A DNA stretch of 64,000 nt from Mycobacterium sp. 852014-50255_SCH5639931. GTDB lineage: Bacteria > Actinomycetota > Actinomycetes > Mycobacteriales > Mycobacteriaceae. Within the stretch, counting starts at the first letter, position 1. Each line of letters begins with the position of its first letter. Where the stretch lies: positions 62,001 to 126,000 of the forward strand of contig NZ_LZSV01000031.1 of the NCBI RefSeq assembly GCF_001665605.1. Direction: 5' to 3'. The notes below the pieces were generated by a model. The model was given only the letters and a program-made list of their open reading frames with translations, searched no databases and was not told where the DNA came from. Below, in pieces: positions 51,254-58,353 of this stretch. The position numbers and the translations under genes were made by a program.

Positions 51254-52009
51254 ATGCCCGAAGGAGACACCGTCTGGCACACCGCGGCCGTCCTGCGCGA
51301 GCAGCTGGTCGGGCGCACCCTGACGCGCTGCGACGTCCGCGTCCCCCGGTACGCGACTGTCGACCTCACCGGGCAGACGGTCGACGAGGTGATCAGCCGG
51401 GGCAAGCACCTGTTCATCCGAGTGGGCCGGGCGAGCATCCACTCACACCTGAAGATGGACGGCAGCTGGCGGGTCGGCGACCGGCCGGTGCGGGTCGACC
51501 ACCGGGCACGGATCGTCTTGGAAGCCGGCGCCGTCCGCGCCGTCGGCGTGGACCTCGGCGTCCTGGAGATCCTGGAGCGCGACCGCGACGGGGACGCCGT
51601 CGCTCACCTGGGGCCCGATCTGCTGGGCGAGGACTGGGACGCCACCATCGCCGCCGCCAACCTGGCGGCCCAACCGGACCGGCCGCTCGCCCAGGCGCTG
51701 CTCGACCAGCGGGTGCTGGCGGGCATCGGCAATGTCTACTGCAACGAGCTGTGTTTCGTCAGCGGACACCTGCCCACCGCACCGGTGAGCGCGGTCGCCG
51801 ACCCGCGCCGGCTGGTCGCCCGTGCTCGAGACATGTTGTGGCTGAACCGCTCCCGCTGGAACCGCTGCACCACCGGCGATACCCGGGCCGGGCGGCAGCT
51901 GTGGGTCTACGGGCGCGCCGGGCAGGGTTGCCGTCGCTGCGGCACCCCTATCAACTACGACGACTCCGGGGAACGGGTCACGTACTGGTGCCCGTCCTGC
52001 CAGCGCTGA
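51254..52009 (+). CDS. nei2: Formamidopyrimidine/endonuclease VIII DNA glycosylase Nei2
   Basis: Removes oxidised pyrimidines. 251 residues. Starts MPEGDTVW, so that after Met removal the catalytic Pro2-Glu3 is exposed. The conserved Lys is in SRGKHLFIR, IGNVYCNEL carries the Asn-containing motif, and the C-terminal zinc finger is CRRCGTPI...WCPSCQR. Adjacent to lhr, as in other actinobacteria, fitting a shared repair task. Followed by a triple repeat. Confidence 0.94.
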   Translation: MPEGDTVWHTAAVLREQLVGRTLTRCDVRVPRYATVDLTGQTVDEVISRGKHLFIRVGRASIHSHLKMDGSWRVGDRPVRVDHRARIVLEAGAVRAVGVDLGVLEILERDRDGDAVAHLGPDLLGEDWDATIAAANLAAQPDRPLAQALLDQRVLAGIGNVYCNELCFVSGHLPTAPVSAVADPRRLVARARDMLWLNRSRWNRCTTGDTRAGRQLWVYGRAGQGCRRCGTPINYDDSGERVTYWCPSCQR

Positions 52010-52010
52010 C

Positions 52011-52154
52011 GCGCCCGGCTACGCCGCGCTTGCGATCGCCACTAGCCCTACGGTGGCGACCCGCAGCGCCCGGCTACGCCGCGCTTGCGATCGCCACTAG
52101 CCCTACAGCGACGACCCGCAGCGCCCGGCTACGCCGCGCTTGCGATCGCCACTA
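52011..52154. repeat. Three tandem copies of the intergenic repeat between nei2 and lpqC
   Basis: Units begin at 52011, 52066 and 52121 (period 55) with GCGCCCGGCTACGCCGCGCT followed by TGCGATCGCCACTA. This is the reverse complement of the element after ctpC (21564-21667) with a few changes. The last unit contains the lpqC stop codon (52154-52152), exactly as the other locus contains the ctpC stop. Confidence 0.85.
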
Positions 52155-53069
52155 ATCCCGGGCGTGCGCCAGGAAGAACTCCGCGATCGCCTCCGACCCG
52201 TCGAGCGCGCGGGTGGTGGGCCCGATGATCGCCTTGGGCAGGTATTGCCTGCCGCCCGGCCAGGTGTGCCCGCCGCTGTCGATCTGGTAGAAGGTCACCT
52301 CGGTGGACGCCGCACACGCCGTGGAGTCGAAGCGATGCACGACGGTGCCGTCCCCGACGTTGGGCAGCGCCTGCACCGAGGGGTCGCCCTGGCATCCATC
52401 GGCCGAACGCCACTTGTTCACCATGGTGGTGGCGGAGATGGAGTGGCTCAGCCCGCCTCGGCCGCGCACAGCCCCACCGTTGAACGGCACCAGCGGGTCG
52501 GCGGTGCCGTGGGCCTCCCAGACCGACACCGGCCGCGACGGATTGCACGCCACCCCGACGCCCAAGGTGCCCGCCACGGGCGCGACCGCGGCGAACACCT
52601 CGGCGCGGTCACACGCCAGCCGGTTGGACATGAAGCCCCCGTTCGACATCCCGGTGACGAAAACGTGCCCGGGGGCGATGCCGTAATCGTTTTGCACCTT
52701 GTTCACCAGGCCCGTCAGGAAGCCGACGTCGTCGATGTGCCGGCGATCCGCCGGCGACGCCCCCCGCCCGTCGGCCCAGCTCTTGTCGAAACCGTCGGGA
52801 TAGACCACGAGCAGGTTGTGGGCGTCGGCCACGGCATCGAAGCCGGTGAGCCCCCGCTGACCGTTCCCGGTACCACCGCCGCCGTGCAGGCTCAGCACCA
52901 GACCGACTGGGCTACCCGGCGGCACGTGCAGCAGGTAAGTTCGATCCATGCCGCCGGAACGGAACGTCCCGGAGGCATCCCGAGCGGTGGCCGCCGAAAC
53001 ATGCCGCACACCACATCCCACCAAGCACACCGCTACAACGGCCACTGACAACCAACGCACGTACGGCAT
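52152..53069 (-). CDS. lpqC: Lipoprotein LpqC, esterase of the PHB depolymerase family
   Basis: 305 residues from ATG 53069. Signal peptide WLSVAVVAVCLVGC ends in a lipobox Cys, so it is anchored on the outer face of the membrane. The alpha/beta hydrolase has LSLHGGGGTGNG, the nucleophile in VTGMSNGGFMSNR, and GGHTWPGG for the catalytic His. Related to feruloyl esterases and polyhydroxybutyrate depolymerases; natural substrate unknown. The stop codon lies in the repeat. Confidence 0.88.
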   Translation of the reverse strand: MPYVRWLSVAVVAVCLVGCGVRHVSAATARDASGTFRSGGMDRTYLLHVPPGSPVGLVLSLHGGGGTGNGQRGLTGFDAVADAHNLLVVYPDGFDKSWADGRGASPADRRHIDDVGFLTGLVNKVQNDYGIAPGHVFVTGMSNGGFMSNRLACDRAEVFAAVAPVAGTLGVGVACNPSRPVSVWEAHGTADPLVPFNGGAVRGRGGLSHSISATTMVNKWRSADGCQGDPSVQALPNVGDGTVVHRFDSTACAASTEVTFYQIDSGGHTWPGGRQYLPKAIIGPTTRALDGSEAIAEFFLAHARD

Positions 53070-53165
53070 ATCGTCAATACACCGACGGAGCCGATGCCGG
53101 AGCAAACCTGGGTGTGGCGATGATCGCAATATCAGTGATCCTGCACCGTGCGACGCCGCAACGTG

Positions 53166-53178
53166 CGAATAATATTCG
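53166..53178. promoter_or_regulatory. CGAATA-A-TATTCG palindrome upstream of the DUF732 gene
   Basis: A perfect 13-base dyad about 55 bases before the ATG at 53234. TAATAT inside it could serve as the -10 box, so it may be an operator. No regulator known. Confidence 0.3.
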
Positions 53179-53233
53179 GGCAGCCCCCGCGGTCAACGAG
53201 CAACGGCACTTCGATGTCACGGGAGTATCAGAA

Positions 53234-53578
53234 ATGACGAGGACCCAGATTCGCAACCCCAGCCTGCTGCTGTTGCTGTTGGCTGCCGGGGTTGTCCCGG
53301 CGACCGGATTGCTGGGCGCGCTGGGAGCGGTCCCGGCTGCCCACGCCAGCGCGGCCGACGACGCTTTCCTCGCGGCGCTGACGGCCAAGGGCATCAACTA
53401 CGAGTCGCCCGAAACCGCCATCCGGTCCGGTCATTTGGTGTGCCAGGAACTCGAATCCGGTGAATCGCCGCAGCAGGTGGCCAACGACGTCATGACCAAC
53501 AGCCACCTCGATGGCTACCACGCCGGCTACTTCGTTGGCGTGAGCATCCGGGCGTACTGCCCCAAGAATCAGGCCTGA
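53234..53578 (+). CDS. Secreted DUF732 family protein
   Basis: 114 residues. A signal peptide (LLLLLLAAGVVPATGLLGALG...AHA) precedes the mature DUF732 domain: DDAFLAALTAKGINYESPETAI, HLVCQELESGESPQQVANDV, and ISIRAYCP-type end (VSIRAYCPKNQA), with two Cys that likely pair. Exported small protein typical of mycobacteria; role unknown. The frame extends upstream but ATG 53234 gives the signal peptide. Confidence 0.87.
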   Translation: MTRTQIRNPSLLLLLLAAGVVPATGLLGALGAVPAAHASAADDAFLAALTAKGINYESPETAIRSGHLVCQELESGESPQQVANDVMTNSHLDGYHAGYFVGVSIRAYCPKNQA

Positions 53579-53658
53579 AATTTACAGGCAGTTGACAGGC
53601 TCGTGACAAGCGCGCCGGTAAAATTGGGCTGAACCTATCTCGAGAACTCGAAGGCCAA

Positions 53659-53871
53659 ATGATTCCTAAACTTTTGGTCGGCGTTGCACTCATCCTCGGC
53701 GCTGCAGGTTGGACGGCAGCATCGGCAACGGCCGACCCAAGCCCGTTTAGCACGCTGAGCTGCAGTTGCCAGGAGACGGCTCCGGCGGGCAGCACGACCC
53801 TGACGGACAAGGTCGATCGGGGAATCCAGCAAGGCCTTTCGGATCCGCCGGCCATCGCCGTCGAGCACTGA
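53659..53871 (+). CDS. Small secreted protein, uncharacterised
   Basis: 70 residues: signal peptide KLLVGVALILGAAGWTAASA followed by a 45-residue mature part with a CSCQE pair of Cys and an acidic-basic helix (LTDKVDRGIQQGL). No family recognised. Its stop is three bases before the end of the convergent mgtA gene. TTGACA at 53592 and TAAAAT at 53619 lie upstream but their spacing (21) is too long for a normal promoter. Confidence 0.65.
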   Translation: MIPKLLVGVALILGAAGWTAASATADPSPFSTLSCSCQETAPAGSTTLTDKVDRGIQQGLSDPPAIAVEH

Positions 53872-53874
53872 CAC

Positions 53875-56499
53875 TCACTTTCGCGTCCGCCGCTCGATGT
53901 AGTGGTAGCGCGCGGCCCGTCGCCGGATGCGATCCGCGCTTCCGCGGGTGCGGTGCGGCTGCCCGACGATGTGCATCGGCTCGCTGTAGAAGAGCAACTT
54001 GCCCAGCTCCACCAGCACCAGGTAACAGACGACAAAGGTGCCCAACACGGCGAAGAACTGCCACGGCAGCGGCGTGAAACCCAGGGTGCGGGCCAGCGGT
54101 GAAATCGTCAGCCCGGCACCGACGGCGACCACGGTGAGGCTGGTGACGGCCAGCAGCGCGCTGGGCCGGCTGCGAAAGAACGGCACCATGCGGGTGCGAA
54201 TGACGAAGATGATCAGCGTCTGCGTCGCGAGGGATTCCACGAACCAGCCCGTCCGGAACTCGATGGCACCGGCGTGCAGCACGCCCAGCATCAACCCGAA
54301 CGTCAGGAAGTCGAACAGCGAACTGATCGGGCCGAAGATCAGCATGAAGCGGCGGATGAACGCGACATTCCAATGCGACGGCGCGTGCAGCTGCGCCGCG
54401 TCGACCCGGTCGGTCGGGATCGCCAGCTGCGAGGTGTCGTAAAGCAGGTTGTTGAGCAGGATTTGGCTGGGCAGCATCGGCAGGAACGGCAACAGTGCCG
54501 ACGCGGCCGCGGCGCTGAACATGTTCCCGAAATTGCTCGACGTGCCCATCAACACGTACTTGATGGTGTTGGCGAAGATGCGGCGGCCCTCGGCCACCCC
54601 GGTCGCCAGCACACTGAGGTCTTTTTCCAGCAGCACCACGTCGGCCGCATCCTTGGCCACGTCGGTGGCGCTGTCGACCGAGATCCCCACATCGGCGGCG
54701 TGCAAGGCCAGCGCGTCGTTGACACCGTCGCCCAGGAAGCCGACGGATCGCCCCTCGCGCCGCAGCGCGACGATCAGCCGCGCCTTCTGCTCGGGGGAGA
54801 TGCGCGCGAAGATGGTGCGCTTTTGCGCGATCTCGGCGAACGCGTCGTCGTCCAACGGGTCCAGCTCCGCACCCGTGATGGTGCCTTTGGATTCCAAACC
54901 CATTTCGCCGCATACCTTTTCGGCAACCTGTGGATTGTCCCCGGTAGCGATCTTCAGCTCGATGCCCAGGTCGGCCAGCTCGGACAGCGATTGCCGCGCA
55001 GCCGATTTGGGCTCGTCGGCAAACACCAGGAACCCAGCGAGCGACAGATCGCATTCGTCCGCCCGGGTGAGCGTCGTCATCGCGGGCGCCGGTTTGGTGG
55101 CCACGGCCACCACCCGGCGCCCGGCGGCGAACAACTCCGCGAGAGTCTCCTCCGCCGCCGGCGGGACCGCTCGGCACTGGGCCAGGACCTGCTCGGGCGC
55201 CCCCTTGACCACCAGCACCCGGCCTCCGTCGTCGTCGACCAGTGCCGACGTTGCCCGGCGTGCATGGTCGAACGGCAGCATCGCAACCCGGCGCGCGGCA
55301 CCGGCCACCAATTGGTGCGCCTGCGGGGACTCCCAGAGCGCGGCGTCGAGCGAATTCGCGCTGGTGCCACCGGTTTCCGGGTCCACATCGGTGGCCAGCA
55401 GCCCCAGCCGGCGGACCGGGTCGCTGTGCGCGCCGGCGGGATCGACCGAGTCGACCAACCGGATCCGGCCCTCCGTCAATGTTCCGGTCTTGTCGGTGAT
55501 CAGGATGTCGATGTCGCCGAGGTCCTCGATGCACACCAGCCGCTTCACGAGCACCTTCGCTTTGGCCAGCTGCCGTGCCCCGGTCGCCAGGCCGGTGCTG
55601 ACGACGGCGGGCAGCAACTGCGGCGTGATCCCGACCGCGATCGCGAGCGAGAACAGCACGGAGTCGATGAGCGGCTTCTGCAGCAACAGGTTGCTGATCA
55701 AGATGATCACCATCAGCGCGACGGCGACTTGCAGCAGCAGGTAGGAGAACCGGCGCAGCCCGACCTGGAAGCCGGTTTCGGGCTGGCGTTCGTCCAATCC
55801 CGATGCGATGCGCCCGAATTCGGCGTTCTTTCCGGTGGCGTACACCACCCCGGTGCCCTCGCCGGCACTGACGATGGTGCCCATGAAGGCCAGGTCGGTC
55901 GCGTCAGCCACGTCGGTTCCGGCAGGCACCGGTTCCGGCGATTTCTCCGATCCCGTCGATTCGCCGGTCAGGATGCTTTCGTTGCATTCCAGGCCGCTGA
56001 CCTCGATCAGCCGGACATCGGCCGGCACCGCCTCCCCCAGCGACAGCCGAATCACGTCACCCGGGACGAGCGCGGTCACGGCGAGCGAGACGAACTTCCC
56101 GTCGCGGCGCACCACGGCGTTGTGGTGCACGCTGGCGTGCAGGTCGGCGGCGGCCCGCTCAGCGCGGTATTCGTTGATGAAGCCCAGGCCGATGCTGGCC
56201 ACCAGGATGATGCCGATGATGACGGCCTGCATGCTGTCGCCCAGGAAGTACGACACGACCGCGGTGCCGGCCAGCAGCATGAGCACCGCGTTGCGCAGCT
56301 GACGACCAAGCACCGCAAAGACATTGACGCGGTGGGTGCGCACCGCGTTCGGTCCGTAGCGCGTCATCCGGGCGGCGGCCTCCGCGCTGGACAACCCGGC
56401 CGCCGAGCTGTCCAGCCGGCGCAGCACCTCGTCGACCGGCGCGGCCGCGACCAGCGTCGTGGTCGAGGCGGCGGTCTCCTGTCGGGGGTCGGTGATCAT
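53875..56499 (-). CDS. mgtA: P3B-type Mg2+-importing ATPase (MgtA-like)
   Basis: 874 residues from ATG 56499, which overlaps the corA stop (ATGA). Signatures: ILTGESTGSEKSPEPV, the phosphorylated Asp near residue 336 in ITDKTGTLTEGRI, KGAPEQVL, and FLGDGVNDALALHAADVGISV. Sequence around LLNNLLYDTSQLAIPTD and the C-terminal membrane block are those of MgtA/MgtB rather than calcium pumps. No MgtC or mgt leader peptide seen. The frame is open upstream inside corA; that is not part of the protein. Confidence 0.9.
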   Translation of the reverse strand: MITDPRQETAASTTTLVAAAPVDEVLRRLDSSAAGLSSAEAAARMTRYGPNAVRTHRVNVFAVLGRQLRNAVLMLLAGTAVVSYFLGDSMQAVIIGIILVASIGLGFINEYRAERAAADLHASVHHNAVVRRDGKFVSLAVTALVPGDVIRLSLGEAVPADVRLIEVSGLECNESILTGESTGSEKSPEPVPAGTDVADATDLAFMGTIVSAGEGTGVVYATGKNAEFGRIASGLDERQPETGFQVGLRRFSYLLLQVAVALMVIILISNLLLQKPLIDSVLFSLAIAVGITPQLLPAVVSTGLATGARQLAKAKVLVKRLVCIEDLGDIDILITDKTGTLTEGRIRLVDSVDPAGAHSDPVRRLGLLATDVDPETGGTSANSLDAALWESPQAHQLVAGAARRVAMLPFDHARRATSALVDDDGGRVLVVKGAPEQVLAQCRAVPPAAEETLAELFAAGRRVVAVATKPAPAMTTLTRADECDLSLAGFLVFADEPKSAARQSLSELADLGIELKIATGDNPQVAEKVCGEMGLESKGTITGAELDPLDDDAFAEIAQKRTIFARISPEQKARLIVALRREGRSVGFLGDGVNDALALHAADVGISVDSATDVAKDAADVVLLEKDLSVLATGVAEGRRIFANTIKYVLMGTSSNFGNMFSAAAASALLPFLPMLPSQILLNNLLYDTSQLAIPTDRVDAAQLHAPSHWNVAFIRRFMLIFGPISSLFDFLTFGLMLGVLHAGAIEFRTGWFVESLATQTLIIFVIRTRMVPFFRSRPSALLAVTSLTVVAVGAGLTISPLARTLGFTPLPWQFFAVLGTFVVCYLVLVELGKLLFYSEPMHIVGQPHRTRGSADRIRRRAARYHYIERRTRK

Positions 56500-57494
56500 A
56501 GCCAGTCGCGACGTTTGAACATCACGTAAATCACCACCATCAGGACGAAGATAAGGCTGGTGCTGGCGAGGAAGCCGGCGAGGTGGCCGAAGCCCGGGTA
56601 GGGCACGTTCTGACCGTAAAAGCCCGTGATCGCGGTGGGGACGGCGATGATGGCCGCCCATCCGGTCAGCTTCTTCATGATCGTGTTCAGCCGGGCATCT
56701 TGCAGCGATAGGTTGGTTTCGAAAATCGTTGTGACCATGTCGCGCAACGACTCCGTCCATTCCGAGACGCGAAGCACGTGGTCGTACAGGTCGGCGTACA
56801 GCGGGTCCAGTTCCGGGGCGGTGCCCACCTCCTGGCGGTGGTGCTGAATCGAGTTGACGACCTCCCGCATCGGCAGCGCAACCCGCCGCAGGCCCACCAG
56901 GTCGCGTCTCATCTGAAACGTCCTGCGCTGAAAGCTCGCCTGGCGCGGCTTGCCGTCGAACAGCTCGTCTTCGATATCTTCGATGCAGTCGTCCAGGGCC
57001 TCCACCGCGGCGAAGTGACTGTCCACCACGACATCGAGCAACCCGTGCACCAGAGCGCCCACACCGTACTGCTGGGCGCCGATCTCCTCCCAGCGCCGGG
57101 TGACCGCGGCGATGTCGAAGTCGGGCGCCAGGCGCACGGTGATCAAACCGCGGGGAAGCACGAAGGCCGAGATCCGCTGCATGGACAGCATCCGCCGCGG
57201 CTCGTCGGTGCCTTCGCCCGCGACGTTGACGGCATAGACGGTGAAGAACGTGTGGGTTTCGTACGCGGTGGCCTTGACGCGCTCGGCCGCCGCCACGGCG
57301 TCCTCGACGGCCCACGTGTTGAGGCCGAGTTCGGCTGCCAGGCCGCACAGCGCGTCGTGGTCCGGCTCGCACAAATCCACCCAGACCAGGGCGTCGGGTT
57401 CGCGAAGGTACTCGGAGATGTCGTCGAATGCGAACTCGTCCTGCGGCTTACCGTGGCGCCACAGGCGTCCTTGGATGTTGGGCGCGACCTGCAC
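56496..57494 (-). CDS. corA: CorA-type magnesium channel
   Basis: 332 residues, GTG start with GAGAGGA nine bases upstream. A large cytoplasmic domain with long stalk helices is followed by two C-terminal membrane helices (LTGWAAIIAVPTAITGFYG and FLASTSLIFVLMVVIYVMF) and a basic tail KRRDWL. The selectivity motif between them, normally YGMN, reads YGQNVPYPG. Start is 36 bases after the phoY stop; its stop overlaps mgtA, so two different Mg routes are in one operon. Confidence 0.9.
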   Translation of the reverse strand: MQVAPNIQGRLWRHGKPQDEFAFDDISEYLREPDALVWVDLCEPDHDALCGLAAELGLNTWAVEDAVAAAERVKATAYETHTFFTVYAVNVAGEGTDEPRRMLSMQRISAFVLPRGLITVRLAPDFDIAAVTRRWEEIGAQQYGVGALVHGLLDVVVDSHFAAVEALDDCIEDIEDELFDGKPRQASFQRRTFQMRRDLVGLRRVALPMREVVNSIQHHRQEVGTAPELDPLYADLYDHVLRVSEWTESLRDMVTTIFETNLSLQDARLNTIMKKLTGWAAIIAVPTAITGFYGQNVPYPGFGHLAGFLASTSLIFVLMVVIYVMFKRRDWL

Positions 57495-57530
57495 GAGGCC
57501 ATCCTCTCAGCCCAGGCCGTCCAGCGCCTC

Positions 57531-58196
57531 TCAGTAGGTGGAGATTTCGTCCTGCGCGGGCAGGTCGCCGCTGACCATGAAGACGACCCGGCGGCCGACT
57601 TCCACGGCATGATCGGCGAAGCGCTCGTAGAAGCGGCCCAGCAACGCCGCGTCCACGGCGCCGGGAATGTTGTCGGTCCAGTCGTCATCCAACAGCACGC
57701 TGAACAACTGCCGGTAGAGCTCGTCCATCGCGTCGTCTTGTTCGCGAAGTCGGACTGCCTGCTGCGGATCGTGGGAAATCAGCACCTGTTTTGCGCTGTC
57801 GCCCAAGGCGATTGCCACCTTGGCCATGTCGGCGAAACACGCGCGGACCCTTTCCGGAAGTACCCGGTTCGGGTGCTCCCGCCGGGCGATCTTGGCGACG
57901 TGCACGGCCAGGGCGCCCATTCGTTCGATGTCGGCGATGAGCTGTACAGCGCTGAAGACCGCCCGTAACTCGCCGGCAACCGGTTGTTGCAGCGCCAGCA
58001 ACGCGAACGCTTCCCGTTCCGCTCGCGCCCGCATCACCACCATTCGGTCGTGTTCCCGGATGACCTCTTCGGCGGCCTCAAGGTCGGCCTCCAACAGGGC
58101 TTCGGTTGCCCGCCGCATGGCGTCGTTGGCCAGGCCGCACATCTGGCTGAGTTCAACGGTCAACTCGGCCAGCTGGTGGTGATAGGCGGTTCGCAT
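57531..58196 (-). CDS. phoY1: PhoU-family phosphate signalling regulator PhoY1
   Basis: 221 residues from ATG 58196, the same length as M. tuberculosis PhoY1, and the same C-terminal EDEIST-type end (AQDEISTY). Two PhoU repeats of three helices each, with the metal-binding patterns ELRAVFSAVQLIADIERMG and LGRFYERFADHAVEVGRRV. Links the Pst phosphate transporter to the SenX3-RegX3 two-component system. Here it heads the phoY-corA-mgtA run. Confidence 0.92.
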   Translation of the reverse strand: MRTAYHHQLAELTVELSQMCGLANDAMRRATEALLEADLEAAEEVIREHDRMVVMRARAEREAFALLALQQPVAGELRAVFSAVQLIADIERMGALAVHVAKIARREHPNRVLPERVRACFADMAKVAIALGDSAKQVLISHDPQQAVRLREQDDAMDELYRQLFSVLLDDDWTDNIPGAVDAALLGRFYERFADHAVEVGRRVVFMVSGDLPAQDEISTY

Positions 58197-58353
58197 AGCG
58201 CAACGGTGGCCCAATGCGAGCCGATTTCACAAGGGACGAAAGCCACCCGAAAAGGGCCTGAACGACTCCTCCCCCGCGCGCCACCGCCCGTTAATCTGCC
58301 GCTATTACCATGCCGAGAACACTCCAACGATCCATGTGAGCCGGGAGAGCACG

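Noticed and set aside
52011..52154. Possible CRISPR array
   Set aside because: The units are contiguous tandem repeats with near-identical linkers, match a dispersed element elsewhere, and have no cas genes nearby.
53592..53624. Promoter TTGACA / TAAAAT before the small secreted protein gene
   Set aside because: Spacer is 21 bases, longer than functional sigma-A promoters normally allow.
56500..57372. N-terminal extension of mgtA through corA
   Set aside because: That stretch is the shadow frame of corA. The normal MgtA N-terminus begins at ATG 56499.
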